DNA of 37,336 nt, from contig DJQK01000007.1 in assembly GCA_002437575.1 (NCBI GenBank), positions 1 to 37,336 of the forward strand, written 5' to 3'. Of the stretch, positions 16,438 through 23,167 are shown one piece after another. The first letter of the stretch is position 1; each line of letters opens with the position of its first letter. The notes beneath the pieces were generated by a model. That model was not told the origin of the DNA, searched no databases, and saw nothing but the letters and a program-made list of their open reading frames with translations. Position numbers and translations under genes: made by a program. The stretch is from Clostridiales bacterium UBA6388. Lineage in GTDB: Bacteria; Bacillota; Clostridia; Oscillospirales; Oscillospiraceae.

Positions 16438-17055
16438 TTACTTCGCAGAAATCGTCACGCTTCCGCTTTGCAGGACCGCCGTCCGGCTCGAGCGGTTCGT
16501 CAGGCAGAGATAGAGCGTCCCGCCTTCCTCCGGCGTAAACTCGGTCGAAAGCGTGGGGCCGAGGGCGCGGAAAAGCTTGTGGTACGTTCCGTTCAGCACA
16601 AAGCCTGCCTCTAATTCGATGCTCTGGTTTTCTGCCAGCGTGAAGGAAACCGAAACGGTTTCGCCGCCCGACACCTGCCAGCCGTCCTCTTCCGTCCGCG
16701 CAAAAACGGCCATATAGCCGGGGCTGAGAAAGGTTTCCGGAATCGCGCCGTCTTCGGCCTCCACAAGGCTCGAGCCTGCAAGGCTCAAGTCTTCCTCGTC
16801 CAGAATCACGCCGCAGGATACATACGGCTTCGGCTCTGTTTCCGTCTGGGGTTCTGAAACGGTTTGCGTCGGCAGGGGCTTCATGAGCTCGCGCACGTCC
16901 TTTCCCTTCGCAGAGCCCACGCCAAAGACCTGCACGCCCGCAAAGCACGCGCCGCCCAGCGCCAGCAGCAAAACTACCGCCGCCAGCAGCATCCCCGGCC
17001 GTATGCGCCGCGTTTTCCGGTACGCCATCGCCTCTTCCAGATATTTTTCGTCCAT
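16438..17055 (-). CDS. Membrane-anchored protein of unknown function
   Basis: A 205-residue protein with a short cytosolic N-terminus (MDEKYLEEAMAYRKTRRIRP), one membrane segment at about 21-43 (MLLAAVVLLLALGGACFAG) and an extracytoplasmic domain dominated by beta-strand patterns (YMAVFARTEEDGWQVSGG, TLYLCLTNRSS, VTISAK). The longer frame to 17115 is not used because AGGAGG lies directly before the ATG at 17053-17055. I do not recognise the family. The next gene leftward is the 53-residue ORF. A divergent small membrane protein starts 134 bp upstream. The region between this stop and the small ORF (16276-16437) shows no clear promoter. Confidence 0.7.
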   Translation of the reverse strand: MDEKYLEEAMAYRKTRRIRPGMLLAAVVLLLALGGACFAGVQVFGVGSAKGKDVRELMKPLPTQTVSEPQTETEPKPYVSCGVILDEEDLSLAGSSLVEAEDGAIPETFLSPGYMAVFARTEEDGWQVSGGETVSVSFTLAENQSIELEAGFVLNGTYHKLFRALGPTLSTEFTPEEGGTLYLCLTNRSSRTAVLQSGSVTISAK

Positions 17056-17117
17056 CTTCCTGCCTCCTTTGGTTCTTCTGCCGCAAAACGCGGTAAATCT
17101 TTTGTGTAATTCCACGA

Positions 17118-17146
17118 TTGTAAAATTCTTCTTTTTCCGCTACACT
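17118..17146 (+). promoter_or_regulatory. Promoter of the 66-residue membrane protein
   Basis: TTGTAA (17118-17123), a 17-nt spacer, then TACACT (17141-17146), about 40 nt before the start codon. Confidence 0.6.
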
Positions 17147-17188
17147 TTTCTTGTAAGCAATTGTATCCCGCAGAAAGGAGTGTCTGCA

Positions 17189-17389
17189 ATGGTCTTTGCC
17201 GTGATAACCGCCGCGTATTTTCTGATTTTTCTGCGCATTTTGAATCTGGTCTTCAGCAAAATGCGGATTTCCATTCTTCTGGACATTCTTTTTATCGCCT
17301 GCGCCATCGCCGCTTTCATGCTGAGTGTGGTGCTGGCCGATCTCACCGAGAAAAAGCTGCGCGCCCATTATAAAAACAGCGACGTATAG
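17189..17389 (+). CDS. Small two-helix membrane protein, unknown function
   Basis: A 66-residue frame, MVFAVITAAYFLIFLRILNL then VFSKMRISILLDILFIACAI and AAFMLSVVLADLTEKKLRAH. Two hydrophobic helices flank a short basic turn (FSKMRI), and a charged tail ends the protein. AAAGGAG precedes the ATG at 17189. Promoter and terminator bracket it tightly, so it is a free-standing gene. It has no recognisable family. Confidence 0.7.
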   Translation: MVFAVITAAYFLIFLRILNLVFSKMRISILLDILFIACAIAAFMLSVVLADLTEKKLRAHYKNSDV

Positions 17390-17413
17390 GCCCTTTACTG
17401 TCTATCTACGCTT

Positions 17414-17446
17414 CCGCCGGGAAATGTTACATCCCGGCGGTTTTTT
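17414..17446 (+). terminator. Rho-independent terminator
   Basis: CCGCCGGGA (17414-17422) pairs with TCCCGGCGG (17432-17440), followed by T6. It ends the 66-residue membrane protein transcript. Confidence 0.9.
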
Positions 17447-17464
17447 CTATTCTACCACAAAAAA

Positions 17465-19666
17465 TCAATTTGCGTACTGCTCCAGTAAATACACGCTGGC
17501 TCTGGACTGGATGGTTTTGGCCGCCTGTTCGGCCGTCACAGCGCCGGCAAAATAGGCGTTGGCTTCCTCGCACAAAATGTCCTCCAGCGACGCGTCCATG
17601 CCTTCGAGAACGGTGACGCTGCTGAGTAACTCCAGAAACTTTTCCCTGTCGGCCTCGCTGATTTTTTCCACCTCGCCGTACCAGTCGGTGCGGTTTCCCG
17701 CTTCGTACTGTAAAAACTCGTTTTGCAGGGCCTGCATATTGGCGGGCAGACCGGTTTCCTGCTGACTGGAAACGCAGTATTCCAAAAGCGCCTTCGCGCC
17801 GCCGAAATCGCAGCAGGATGCGCTCACGCCGAGGCTCGTCAGCACCAGATACGCGCTGCCGCTATTTCCCACCGGATAGCCAGCGTAGGTGTAGTCCGCG
17901 CCGTCAAACCACCCCTTTGCGGTCTCCTCGCGCGATGCCAGCCAGCTGAGGCTCGAGATCCAGCCGAGCTTGACGAGCGTTTTCTCGGGAGCTGACGGTG
18001 TGGAGCCGTCGCCGCCCCAGTTTTTGCACCAGTCGAGAATGTCCAGAAATTCCTGCGTTTCAAAATTGCACGTGCCGGTCTCGCGGTCCGTAAATCTTCC
18101 GATGCAGAACGGCGCGGTCAGCCCAAAAAGATTTCCCGGCGTGTTCCACGAGTCGACCGGCACCCAATCGGACGGCATGTTTTCCCGCGCGGCCTCTAAA
18201 TCTTCCAGCGTCACACCAGTGTGGTCGATGAAATTCGACGGCATGATCAGCGTATCGACCCGCACCGTCAGCGGAAGCTCATAAAGCGCACCGTCGGGCG
18301 TGAGCAGGTCAAAAAGCCCCGGCAGAAGCGTATCCTCCGTCACGTCCGGCAAAATCTCCCTTAAATCTGTGCAGACAGAACGTGCAAGAAGCGGCGCGGC
18401 CTGATTGCCGTCGGAGTAAAACGCGAAGAGGTCCGGCGAGTCCCCTGCCATGATCTTCGTGCGCAGAACGTCCATCGGTTCTCCGTCTGCATACGGTGCG
18501 TCGGAATAGACGGTGTAGTCGATCTGATAGTCCTCCTGGCTGAGGTTGAAATTCTCAAACATCTGCGTAAACGAAAGCATCGGGCAATCCGCCGCGACAG
18601 CCAGCGTCAGGACCGTCTTCTCGTTTCCCGCGCCCGCCTTCCATAAAACGAGCGAGACCGACTCCTCGTTCGGCGAAAAGAGCACGTAGCCGTCCTGCGT
18701 CCTGAAAACCTGACTCGCATTCGTCATCGCGCCGAGCTCCCGCCAGAGCGCGATCGTCTGCACCTTTCCGGTCGATACATCATAGCTTGAGAGCGCGTCG
18801 CTGTCCGTCAGCAAAAACGCACCGTCCTCGTCCAGACCGAGCCCGACCGCGCCCGCCGGAAGTGTTTGGCTTTCCAGCGGCGTCAGCGTTTTTTCATCAA
18901 ACGCGCGTAATTCGGGCGCTTCGCCCTGGAACAGTTCGCGCGTGAGAACGAAAAGCGTCCCTTTTTCTTCCTGCATCGCCGCAAACGCCCAGCCGTCGTT
19001 CGTGTCGATCGTCTGCCGCGCCGTCTCCTTGCCGGTATCGCTCAGCAGAACGAGCATCGACGCGCTGACGATCGCAAAGCCGCTTTCCGTTTTCGCCATC
19101 TGGAAAAACCGCGCACCGGTCTCATTATAAGTCGTCGAAAGCGGCGTCGTCTGCTGTAACTTGTAATTCTCATCGTACCGCGAAAGCGCCAGCTTGCCCT
19201 CCGGTTCGCCGGTCAAAAACACAAAATTTCCGAGCTCGTCCAGATACCCCGCCGGAAGCGTACCGCTCAGAAGCCAGAACCCGCCGTCCGGTGCATCGCA
19301 CAGCGCGTAGAGATAGTCCGTATCCTCCGGAACATCCAGAACTGCCGTTTCCCCATCCTCGATCGGGAATCGGACAAGCGAAGGCCCACTGTCCGAAGGC
19401 CCACCGGCGATGATCGTGTCGCCCAGAACCGTCAAGGCCGTGATGCCGGTGAGGCCTTCCGGCACGCGCCTTTGCAGCTCGAGATGAAGCGTTTGTTCCC
19501 CTGTTTCCGCCTGCGCCGCCGTTGGTGCGGCTGCCGGTGCAGCCTGTTCTTCCGCAGAAGCCTTCTCTTCGCCGGGAAGCGAAATGGCCGCGACCTCTTT
19601 TTTCGCGCAGCCGCAAAAAAGCGCCAGCAATAACAATAACGCGCCAAAGCGCTGTATTTTTCGCAT
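17465..19666 (-). CDS. Lipoprotein with C-terminal extracellular solute-binding domain, BlaI-controlled
   Basis: A 733-residue surface lipoprotein. The signal MRKIQRFGALLLLLALFCGC carries lipobox FCGC. Residues about 50-370 look like a beta-propeller or repeat region (many short D/G-turn strands, e.g. VLGDTIIAGGPSDSGPSLV). The C-terminal ~350 residues resemble family-1/8 solute-binding proteins (MFENFNLSQEDYQIDYTVYS, LRTKIMAGDSPDLFAFYSDG, AYPVGNSG-like and cleft helices). The start at 19664-19666 has GAAAGGAG; the frame extends to 19810 but lacks another site. No permease or ATPase genes adjoin, so classical ABC import is not implied. It is transcribed divergently from blaI with shared operators, suggesting it belongs to the BlaI regulon, perhaps as a cell-surface sensor. 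Confidence 0.8.
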   Translation of the reverse strand: MRKIQRFGALLLLLALFCGCAKKEVAAISLPGEEKASAEEQAAPAAAPTAAQAETGEQTLHLELQRRVPEGLTGITALTVLGDTIIAGGPSDSGPSLVRFPIEDGETAVLDVPEDTDYLYALCDAPDGGFWLLSGTLPAGYLDELGNFVFLTGEPEGKLALSRYDENYKLQQTTPLSTTYNETGARFFQMAKTESGFAIVSASMLVLLSDTGKETARQTIDTNDGWAFAAMQEEKGTLFVLTRELFQGEAPELRAFDEKTLTPLESQTLPAGAVGLGLDEDGAFLLTDSDALSSYDVSTGKVQTIALWRELGAMTNASQVFRTQDGYVLFSPNEESVSLVLWKAGAGNEKTVLTLAVAADCPMLSFTQMFENFNLSQEDYQIDYTVYSDAPYADGEPMDVLRTKIMAGDSPDLFAFYSDGNQAAPLLARSVCTDLREILPDVTEDTLLPGLFDLLTPDGALYELPLTVRVDTLIMPSNFIDHTGVTLEDLEAARENMPSDWVPVDSWNTPGNLFGLTAPFCIGRFTDRETGTCNFETQEFLDILDWCKNWGGDGSTPSAPEKTLVKLGWISSLSWLASREETAKGWFDGADYTYAGYPVGNSGSAYLVLTSLGVSASCCDFGGAKALLEYCVSSQQETGLPANMQALQNEFLQYEAGNRTDWYGEVEKISEADREKFLELLSSVTVLEGMDASLEDILCEEANAYFAGAVTAEQAAKTIQSRASVYLLEQYAN

Positions 19667-19759
19667 AAAATTCTCCTTTCGAAGCGCCGACAAGACGCCG
19701 CCGCGGACAGCGTCTTTTGGTCGTTTGTGTAACTTTGTGTCGGGACCTCCTTTCTTTGT

Positions 19760-19843
19760 ACTATTGCGATAGTCTGCTTTCAAACTATCACAGTAGTCCA
19801 AGTTTGTCAACCCCTCTTGACAAGTTTAGACGATTGTGATAGT
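19760..19843. promoter_or_regulatory. Three BlaI-type operators in the divergent promoter region
   Basis: 14-bp dyads of the form ACTAT-N4-ATAGT at 19760-19773 (perfect), 19784-19797 (ACTATCACAGTAGT) and 19830-19843 (ACGATTGTGATAGT). The second overlaps the -10 of the leftward promoter, the third the -10 of the rightward promoter, and the first lies just downstream of the leftward start. The size and placement fit repression by the adjacent BlaI. Confidence 0.8.
19782..19810 (-). promoter_or_regulatory. Leftward promoter of the lipoprotein gene
   Basis: Minus strand TTGACA (19805-19810), a 17-nt spacer, then TAGTTT (19782-19787). The leader is about 110 nt and contains a second AAGGAGG without a start codon in range. 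Confidence 0.8.
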
Positions 19844-19845
19844 CT
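19817..19845 (+). promoter_or_regulatory. Rightward promoter of blaI and the M56/M23 gene
   Basis: TTGACA (19817-19822), a 17-nt spacer, then TAGTCT (19840-19845). Its -35 is 6 bp from the -35 of the leftward promoter. Confidence 0.85.
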
Positions 19846-19872
19846 GATCACAGCAACAAAAGGAGGCGGCGC

Positions 19873-20229
19873 ATGAAGCTTTTTGACTCGGAATGGCGCG
19901 TGATGGACATCCTCTGGCAGCAGAACGATCTGACGGCGAAGGAGCTTTCGCTTCGGCTGGCAAAGTCCATCGGCTGGAACAAAAATACGACCTACACGGT
20001 CGTCAAAAAATGCATCGAAAAGGGCGCGATCGAGCGCAGAGAGCCCAATTTCGTCTGCCACGCGGTCATCACAAAGGCGCAGGCGCAGAAGGAAGAGGCC
20101 GACGCGCTGGTCGACAAGGTCTTCGGCGGCTCGGCAGAGCTGCTGTTCGCGTCGATCCTCTCTGACCGGTCGCTCTCCAAGGAAGAGCTTGCGCGGCTGC
20201 GGGCGCTGGTGGAGGCGCAGGAGGGATGA
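19873..20229 (+). CDS. blaI: BlaI/MecI family transcriptional repressor
   Basis: A 118-residue penicillinase-repressor-type winged helix protein. The start MKLFDSEWRVMDILWQQNDL and the recognition region GWNKNTTYTVVKKCIEKGAI are characteristic, and the C-terminal helices mediate dimerisation in the family. ATG 19873 follows AAAGGAGG. The stop overlaps the start of the M56/M23 protease gene by four bases (ATGA), the usual blaI-blaR coupling. It should bind the three ACTAT-N4-ATAGT dyads and be inactivated by proteolysis triggered by the membrane protease. No beta-lactamase gene is linked in this window, so the regulated function is likely the divergent lipoprotein and itself. Confidence 0.93.
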   Translation: MKLFDSEWRVMDILWQQNDLTAKELSLRLAKSIGWNKNTTYTVVKKCIEKGAIERREPNFVCHAVITKAQAQKEEADALVDKVFGGSAELLFASILSDRSLSKEELARLRALVEAQEG

Positions 20230-21731
20230 GGGGCGTATTTTCAGCGGCGCTCTGTGGAAGCGTTCTGATCGTATTCATCCTCGCGCTGCGGCGTCTGTTC
20301 GCAAACCGGCTGCCGCGCAGGCTTTTTCCGGCACTCTGGTGCGTCGCGGCGCTGCGGCTCTTGCTTCCGGTCGAGCTTCCGACGCGGCTGAGCTTCTGGA
20401 ATCTGCTGCAAGGGGCAAGGCCAAGCACGACCGGCGGCGTGATTTCCGACGCTCTGCACCCTTTCCCCGCGTTGGCAGCAAGCGTTTCGCAGAACGCAGC
20501 AGCCGGTGCAAAAAGTGCCGTTTCTCCGCTCATCGCCGTCTGGCTCATCGGCGCAGGGCTTCTTTGCCTGTATCTGCTCGTCGGCTATTTTTGCATGACC
20601 CGAAGCTTCCGCGCCGCAAAAATTGCCCCGAGAACCGAAATACCTGACCTTCTGGCAAAATTCCATGTTTCCCGCGAACCGAACATCCGCGCAACAAAAA
20701 GCCGCCGCGCTCCGTTGACCTTCGGCGTTCTGCGCCCGACGGTGCTTTTGCCGGAGGACTTACGCGGCGAGGCGTTCACCCTTGTTCTGGCGCATGAGCT
20801 GGCGCACGTGAAGGCGCGGGACTGCCTGAAAAAGGTACTTTTTGCGGCGTGCCTGTGCCTTTACTGGTGGAACCCGCTCGTCTGGCGCATGGTGAAGGCG
20901 GCGGGCGAGGATCTGGAGCTTTCGTGCGACGAGGCGGTTTTGCACGCGCTGGGCCCCGGCTGCAAAAAGGCCTACGCGCTGACGCTTTTATCGATGGCCG
21001 AGCACGTGCCCGCGCCCATGCCGCTCTGCATGGGCTTTGCAAAGCACGGCGTCGAGACGAGGATCCGCGCCATTCTGGCCTATCGACGTGTTCCGGCCCG
21101 CGTGGGAATTTTGGCTGCAGCGGCATTTTTGCTGGCGGCGTGCGTCTTTGCCACACAGGCCGTCCCCGCCAAACGCGTCACGCAGGAAGCCGTGCGTGTG
21201 GAAGAAGTCTCCGTTTCTGAACCGGAAAAATCGTCCGCGCCGGTCTCCCCCGCCCCAAAATCCGCCGAGACCGCGCAGCGCGTCGTTTCCGAACCGGAAC
21301 CTGAGGCAGAGGTTTTACCTGAGCCCGCGCCCAAATACGTTTTCCCGCTGGAAAACCCAGACGCAGCTGTGACTGACACGTTTGGCTGGCGGGAGCATCC
21401 GGTCACTGGAACAAGAGCCTACCACTCCGGCGTCGACCTGGAAGCCAGTGGCGGAAGCAATGTGCTGGCCGCGGCGGACGGAACCGTCCTGATGGCCGAA
21501 TACAATCAGGCCTACGGCTATTTTGTCCAGCTCGAACACGAAGACGGCGTACAGACGTTTTACGCGCATTTGCAGGAGCTTCTCGTGAGCCCCGGCGAGA
21601 CCGTCCGGCAAGGCCAGATCATCGCCCTTTCAGGCTCTTCCGGCTGGACCACAGGGCCGCACCTGCACCTCGGCGTGTATATTGACGGCGAGGCCGTCGA
21701 CCCTCTGACCGCGCTGCAAAGCGGCAATTGA
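20226..21731 (+). CDS. BlaR1-type M56 membrane protease fused to M23 (LytM) peptidase domain
   Basis: A 501-residue double metalloprotease. The N-terminal half is a BlaR1/MecR1-type M56 unit: membrane helices, HELAH at 190-194 within LVLAHELAHVKARDC, and ELSCDEAVL further on. A membrane helix at about 288-310 is followed by a proline/glutamate-rich linker. The C-terminus (about 370-495) is an M23 domain with zinc ligands His400 and Asp404 (YHSGVD), His448 (FYAHLQ) and His481 in GPHLHLG. The M23 domain takes the place of the penicillin-binding sensor of BlaR1 and appears catalytically complete. It is coupled to blaI by a four-base overlap. It could sense or cleave peptidoglycan outside the cell and relay this to BlaI. 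Confidence 0.9.
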   Translation: MRGVFSAALCGSVLIVFILALRRLFANRLPRRLFPALWCVAALRLLLPVELPTRLSFWNLLQGARPSTTGGVISDALHPFPALAASVSQNAAAGAKSAVSPLIAVWLIGAGLLCLYLLVGYFCMTRSFRAAKIAPRTEIPDLLAKFHVSREPNIRATKSRRAPLTFGVLRPTVLLPEDLRGEAFTLVLAHELAHVKARDCLKKVLFAACLCLYWWNPLVWRMVKAAGEDLELSCDEAVLHALGPGCKKAYALTLLSMAEHVPAPMPLCMGFAKHGVETRIRAILAYRRVPARVGILAAAAFLLAACVFATQAVPAKRVTQEAVRVEEVSVSEPEKSSAPVSPAPKSAETAQRVVSEPEPEAEVLPEPAPKYVFPLENPDAAVTDTFGWREHPVTGTRAYHSGVDLEASGGSNVLAAADGTVLMAEYNQAYGYFVQLEHEDGVQTFYAHLQELLVSPGETVRQGQIIALSGSSGWTTGPHLHLGVYIDGEAVDPLTALQSGN

Positions 21732-21736
21732 AGAAA

Positions 21737-21775
21737 CGAACCGCCCGGGGAAAGTCCTCGAGCGGTTCGGTTTTT
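21737..21775 (+). terminator. Rho-independent terminator of the BlaI operon
   Basis: CGAACCGC (21737-21744) pairs with GCGGTTCG (21762-21769) around a GC-rich inner stem, followed by a T5 tract. Confidence 0.85.
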
Positions 21776-21810
21776 CCTATGAAGAAGCATAAATCCGGCT
21801 TGCAAACATA

Positions 21811-22137
21811 TCATCGTTCCGATCTGTTTTTTCGGCCAAAAAGGACATCCAGATAGTCTGTTTTCCCATGGATCACAGCGCCGATGGACACAAATTCACC
21901 CTCGATGCGATAGAAGATCATGTATCCCTCGCAGACGAGATAGCGCACATCCGTGTCGATGCCAAAGCGGGCGCTGAGCGCCGTGCCGGACTTCGGAAAC
22001 TGTTTGAGACTTGCGCACTGAGCAAAGATGCTGTCCGTGATGCGTTTGGCCGCTTTTGGATTTCCGTATTCCTCCCGAATGAAGCGGCGGATCGCCGTCA
22101 AATCGTTCACGGCACGCGGCGTATATCTCAGCTTCAT
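21811..22137 (-). CDS. Type II toxin, RelE/ParE superfamily
   Basis: A 108-residue RelE/ParE fold protein. It begins MKLRYTPRAVNDLTAIRRFI and has the family C-terminal strand pattern VRYLVCEGYMIFYRIEGEFV then IGAVIHGKTDYLDVLFGRK. ParE poisons gyrase and RelE cleaves mRNA; which activity applies cannot be told from sequence alone. The start overlaps the antitoxin stop by four bases. Ends 36 bp from the end of the neighbouring BlaI-operon terminator in a convergent layout. Confidence 0.9.
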   Translation of the reverse strand: MKLRYTPRAVNDLTAIRRFIREEYGNPKAAKRITDSIFAQCASLKQFPKSGTALSARFGIDTDVRYLVCEGYMIFYRIEGEFVSIGAVIHGKTDYLDVLFGRKNRSER

Positions 22138-22454
22138 GCGTCTGTCTCCAACCGGCGCATGGCATCAATCTCGCTGACCCAGCCGTCCTGTTCTGCGCTT
22201 TTCCAGCCTGCGTCCAGCTCTGCCATCAGACGCTTGAGCGCCTTGGCCTGCATATATTCCTCGTTTTCCGGCGAGAGCAGAAACGGCAGGCCCTCCATAT
22301 TGAGCGACTGCTGGATGAAGATATTGATGGCGTCTGTTAAATTCAGACCGTAGCTGGCGTAAAGCTGCTCGGCACGCTGCTTGATCTCCGGATTCATGCG
22401 CATTTGAAACGTCGTTGTTTTCGGCGCGGAAGAAACATTGTATGCCTGATTCAT
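22134..22454 (-). CDS. Type II antitoxin, RelB/DinJ family
   Basis: A 106-residue antitoxin: a ribbon-helix-helix N-terminus (TTTFQMRMNPEIKQRAEQLY, YGLNLTDAINIFIQQSLN) typical of RelB/DinJ, followed by a toxin-wrapping tail (EEYMQAKALKRLMAELDAGW). A GGGGG-type site precedes the ATG at 22452-22454. It precedes its toxin in one operon and should autoregulate through the palindrome in its promoter. Full length for the family. Confidence 0.92.
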   Translation of the reverse strand: MNQAYNVSSAPKTTTFQMRMNPEIKQRAEQLYASYGLNLTDAINIFIQQSLNMEGLPFLLSPENEEYMQAKALKRLMAELDAGWKSAEQDGWVSEIDAMRRLETDA

Positions 22455-22475
22455 AATCGTACCCCCTTTTTCTTT

Positions 22476-22503
22476 AGTATATCCTTTTATGCATAATTGT
22501 CAA
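22476..22503 (-). promoter_or_regulatory. Promoter and candidate operator of the toxin-antitoxin operon
   Basis: Minus strand TTGACA (22498-22503), a 16-nt spacer, then TATACT (22476-22481). The spacer contains the perfect palindrome TTATGCATAA (22487-22496), well placed for RelB-type repression. Confidence 0.75.
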
Positions 22504-22635
22504 TACAAAGTCATTACATTCTAAGCTTACATACCTAGTGGCAGCCCGTCTCGACCGGCGTTTTTGTGCATGGCATCGTTTTTTCAGACAAATTTTTGCA
22601 GCGTTTTGCTTTCCAACGGAGGCTTACTTTGGCAG

Positions 22636-22664
22636 ACATAAGCTTTCTTCTTCCGGTCAAACTA
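22636..22664 (+). promoter_or_regulatory. Candidate SigG-type promoter of the SASP gene
   Basis: ACATA (22636-22640), a 17-nt gap, then CAAACTA (22658-22664), resembling GnATA...CATnnTA with one mismatch in each element. It is about 55 nt before the SASP start codon. Tentative. Confidence 0.35.
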
Positions 22665-22718
22665 CGACTGAGGAAATCAAAACGATTTTCCACATTTGAA
22701 AGAAGGAGACACACGATT

Positions 22719-22925
22719 ATGACGAACCGCAACAGCAACAGCAACAACATCAACATCCCCGAGGCCCGTGAGGCCATGGACAAGTTCAAGATGGAAGCAG
22801 CCTCTGAGGTTGGCGTCAACCTGAAGAACGGCTACAACGGCGACCTCACCTCCCGCGAAGCCGGCTCCGTCGGCGGCCAGATGGTCAAGAAAATGATCGA
22901 AGCCTACGAGCGCTCCATGAAGTAA
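22719..22925 (+). CDS. Alpha/beta-type small acid-soluble spore protein
   Basis: A 68-residue DNA-binding spore protein that coats and protects DNA in the dormant spore. It begins MTNRNSNSNNINIPEAREAM, carries the GPR cleavage region FKMEAASEVGV and the family C-terminal GYNGDLTSREAGSVGGQMVK. AGAAGGAG precedes the ATG at 22719; a longer in-frame extension upstream is not supported by homology. Its degrading protease is encoded at 2026 and its sigma factor at 838 in this same window. Monocistronic, with its own terminator. Confidence 0.95.
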   Translation: MTNRNSNSNNINIPEAREAMDKFKMEAASEVGVNLKNGYNGDLTSREAGSVGGQMVKKMIEAYERSMK

Positions 22926-22952
22926 GGCTTCTCCGGAATTTCCGAAAAAGCC

Positions 22953-22981
22953 AAAAGGCCCGACAAAATGTCGGGCCTTTT
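22953..22981 (+). terminator. Rho-independent terminator of the SASP gene
   Basis: AAAAGGCCCGACA pairs with TGTCGGGCCTTTT across a short A-rich loop; a strong symmetric hairpin. Confidence 0.9.
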
Positions 22982-22999
22982 CCCATATTCGGCGCAGCT

Positions 23000-23065
23000 G
23001 TTCACAGTTTCTTTGACGATCGTTCACAATTCTTTTGATTCTCGTTCACAGTTCCGACATGAATG
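23000..23065. repeat. Three 22-bp-period direct repeats (GTTCACA)
   Basis: GTTCACA recurs at 23000, 23022 and 23044, exactly 22 bp apart. The first two units share the longer pattern GTTCACA-rTT-CTTTkA; the third keeps GTTCACAGTT. Located between the convergent SASP and obgE genes, with no promoter nearby. Confidence 0.6.
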
Positions 23066-23131
23066 GGGCGTATCTTAATTTCAGGAAATCCAGTTTTCCT
23101 CTTTCTTTTCTCTTTTTCTTTTTCAAACCGC

Positions 23132-23163
23132 GAAGCCCCGCAGCGTTCTGCTGCGGGGCTTTG
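23132..23163 (-). terminator. Terminator hairpin after obgE
   Basis: AGCCCCGCAG (23134-23143) pairs with CTGCGGGGCT (23151-23160), a few bases past the obgE stop. The T tract is poor on the minus strand, but the stem is strong. Confidence 0.7.
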
Positions 23164-23167
23164 TGGC

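Noticed and set aside
20226..21731. Classical beta-lactam sensor BlaR1 and linked beta-lactamase
   Set aside because: No penicillin-binding SxxK/SxN domain is seen and no beta-lactamase gene is in the window; the extracellular domain is M23.
22566..22925. Longer N-terminus for the SASP (in-frame starts at 22566 or TTG 22629)
   Set aside because: SASPs start near MTNRNS; the extension is basic low-similarity sequence and covers the probable promoter, and AGAAGGAG supports ATG 22719.
23000..23065. Possible CRISPR array from three GTTCACA repeats
   Set aside because: Repeats are only partly conserved, with a 22-bp period that leaves no room for spacers, and no cas genes are present.
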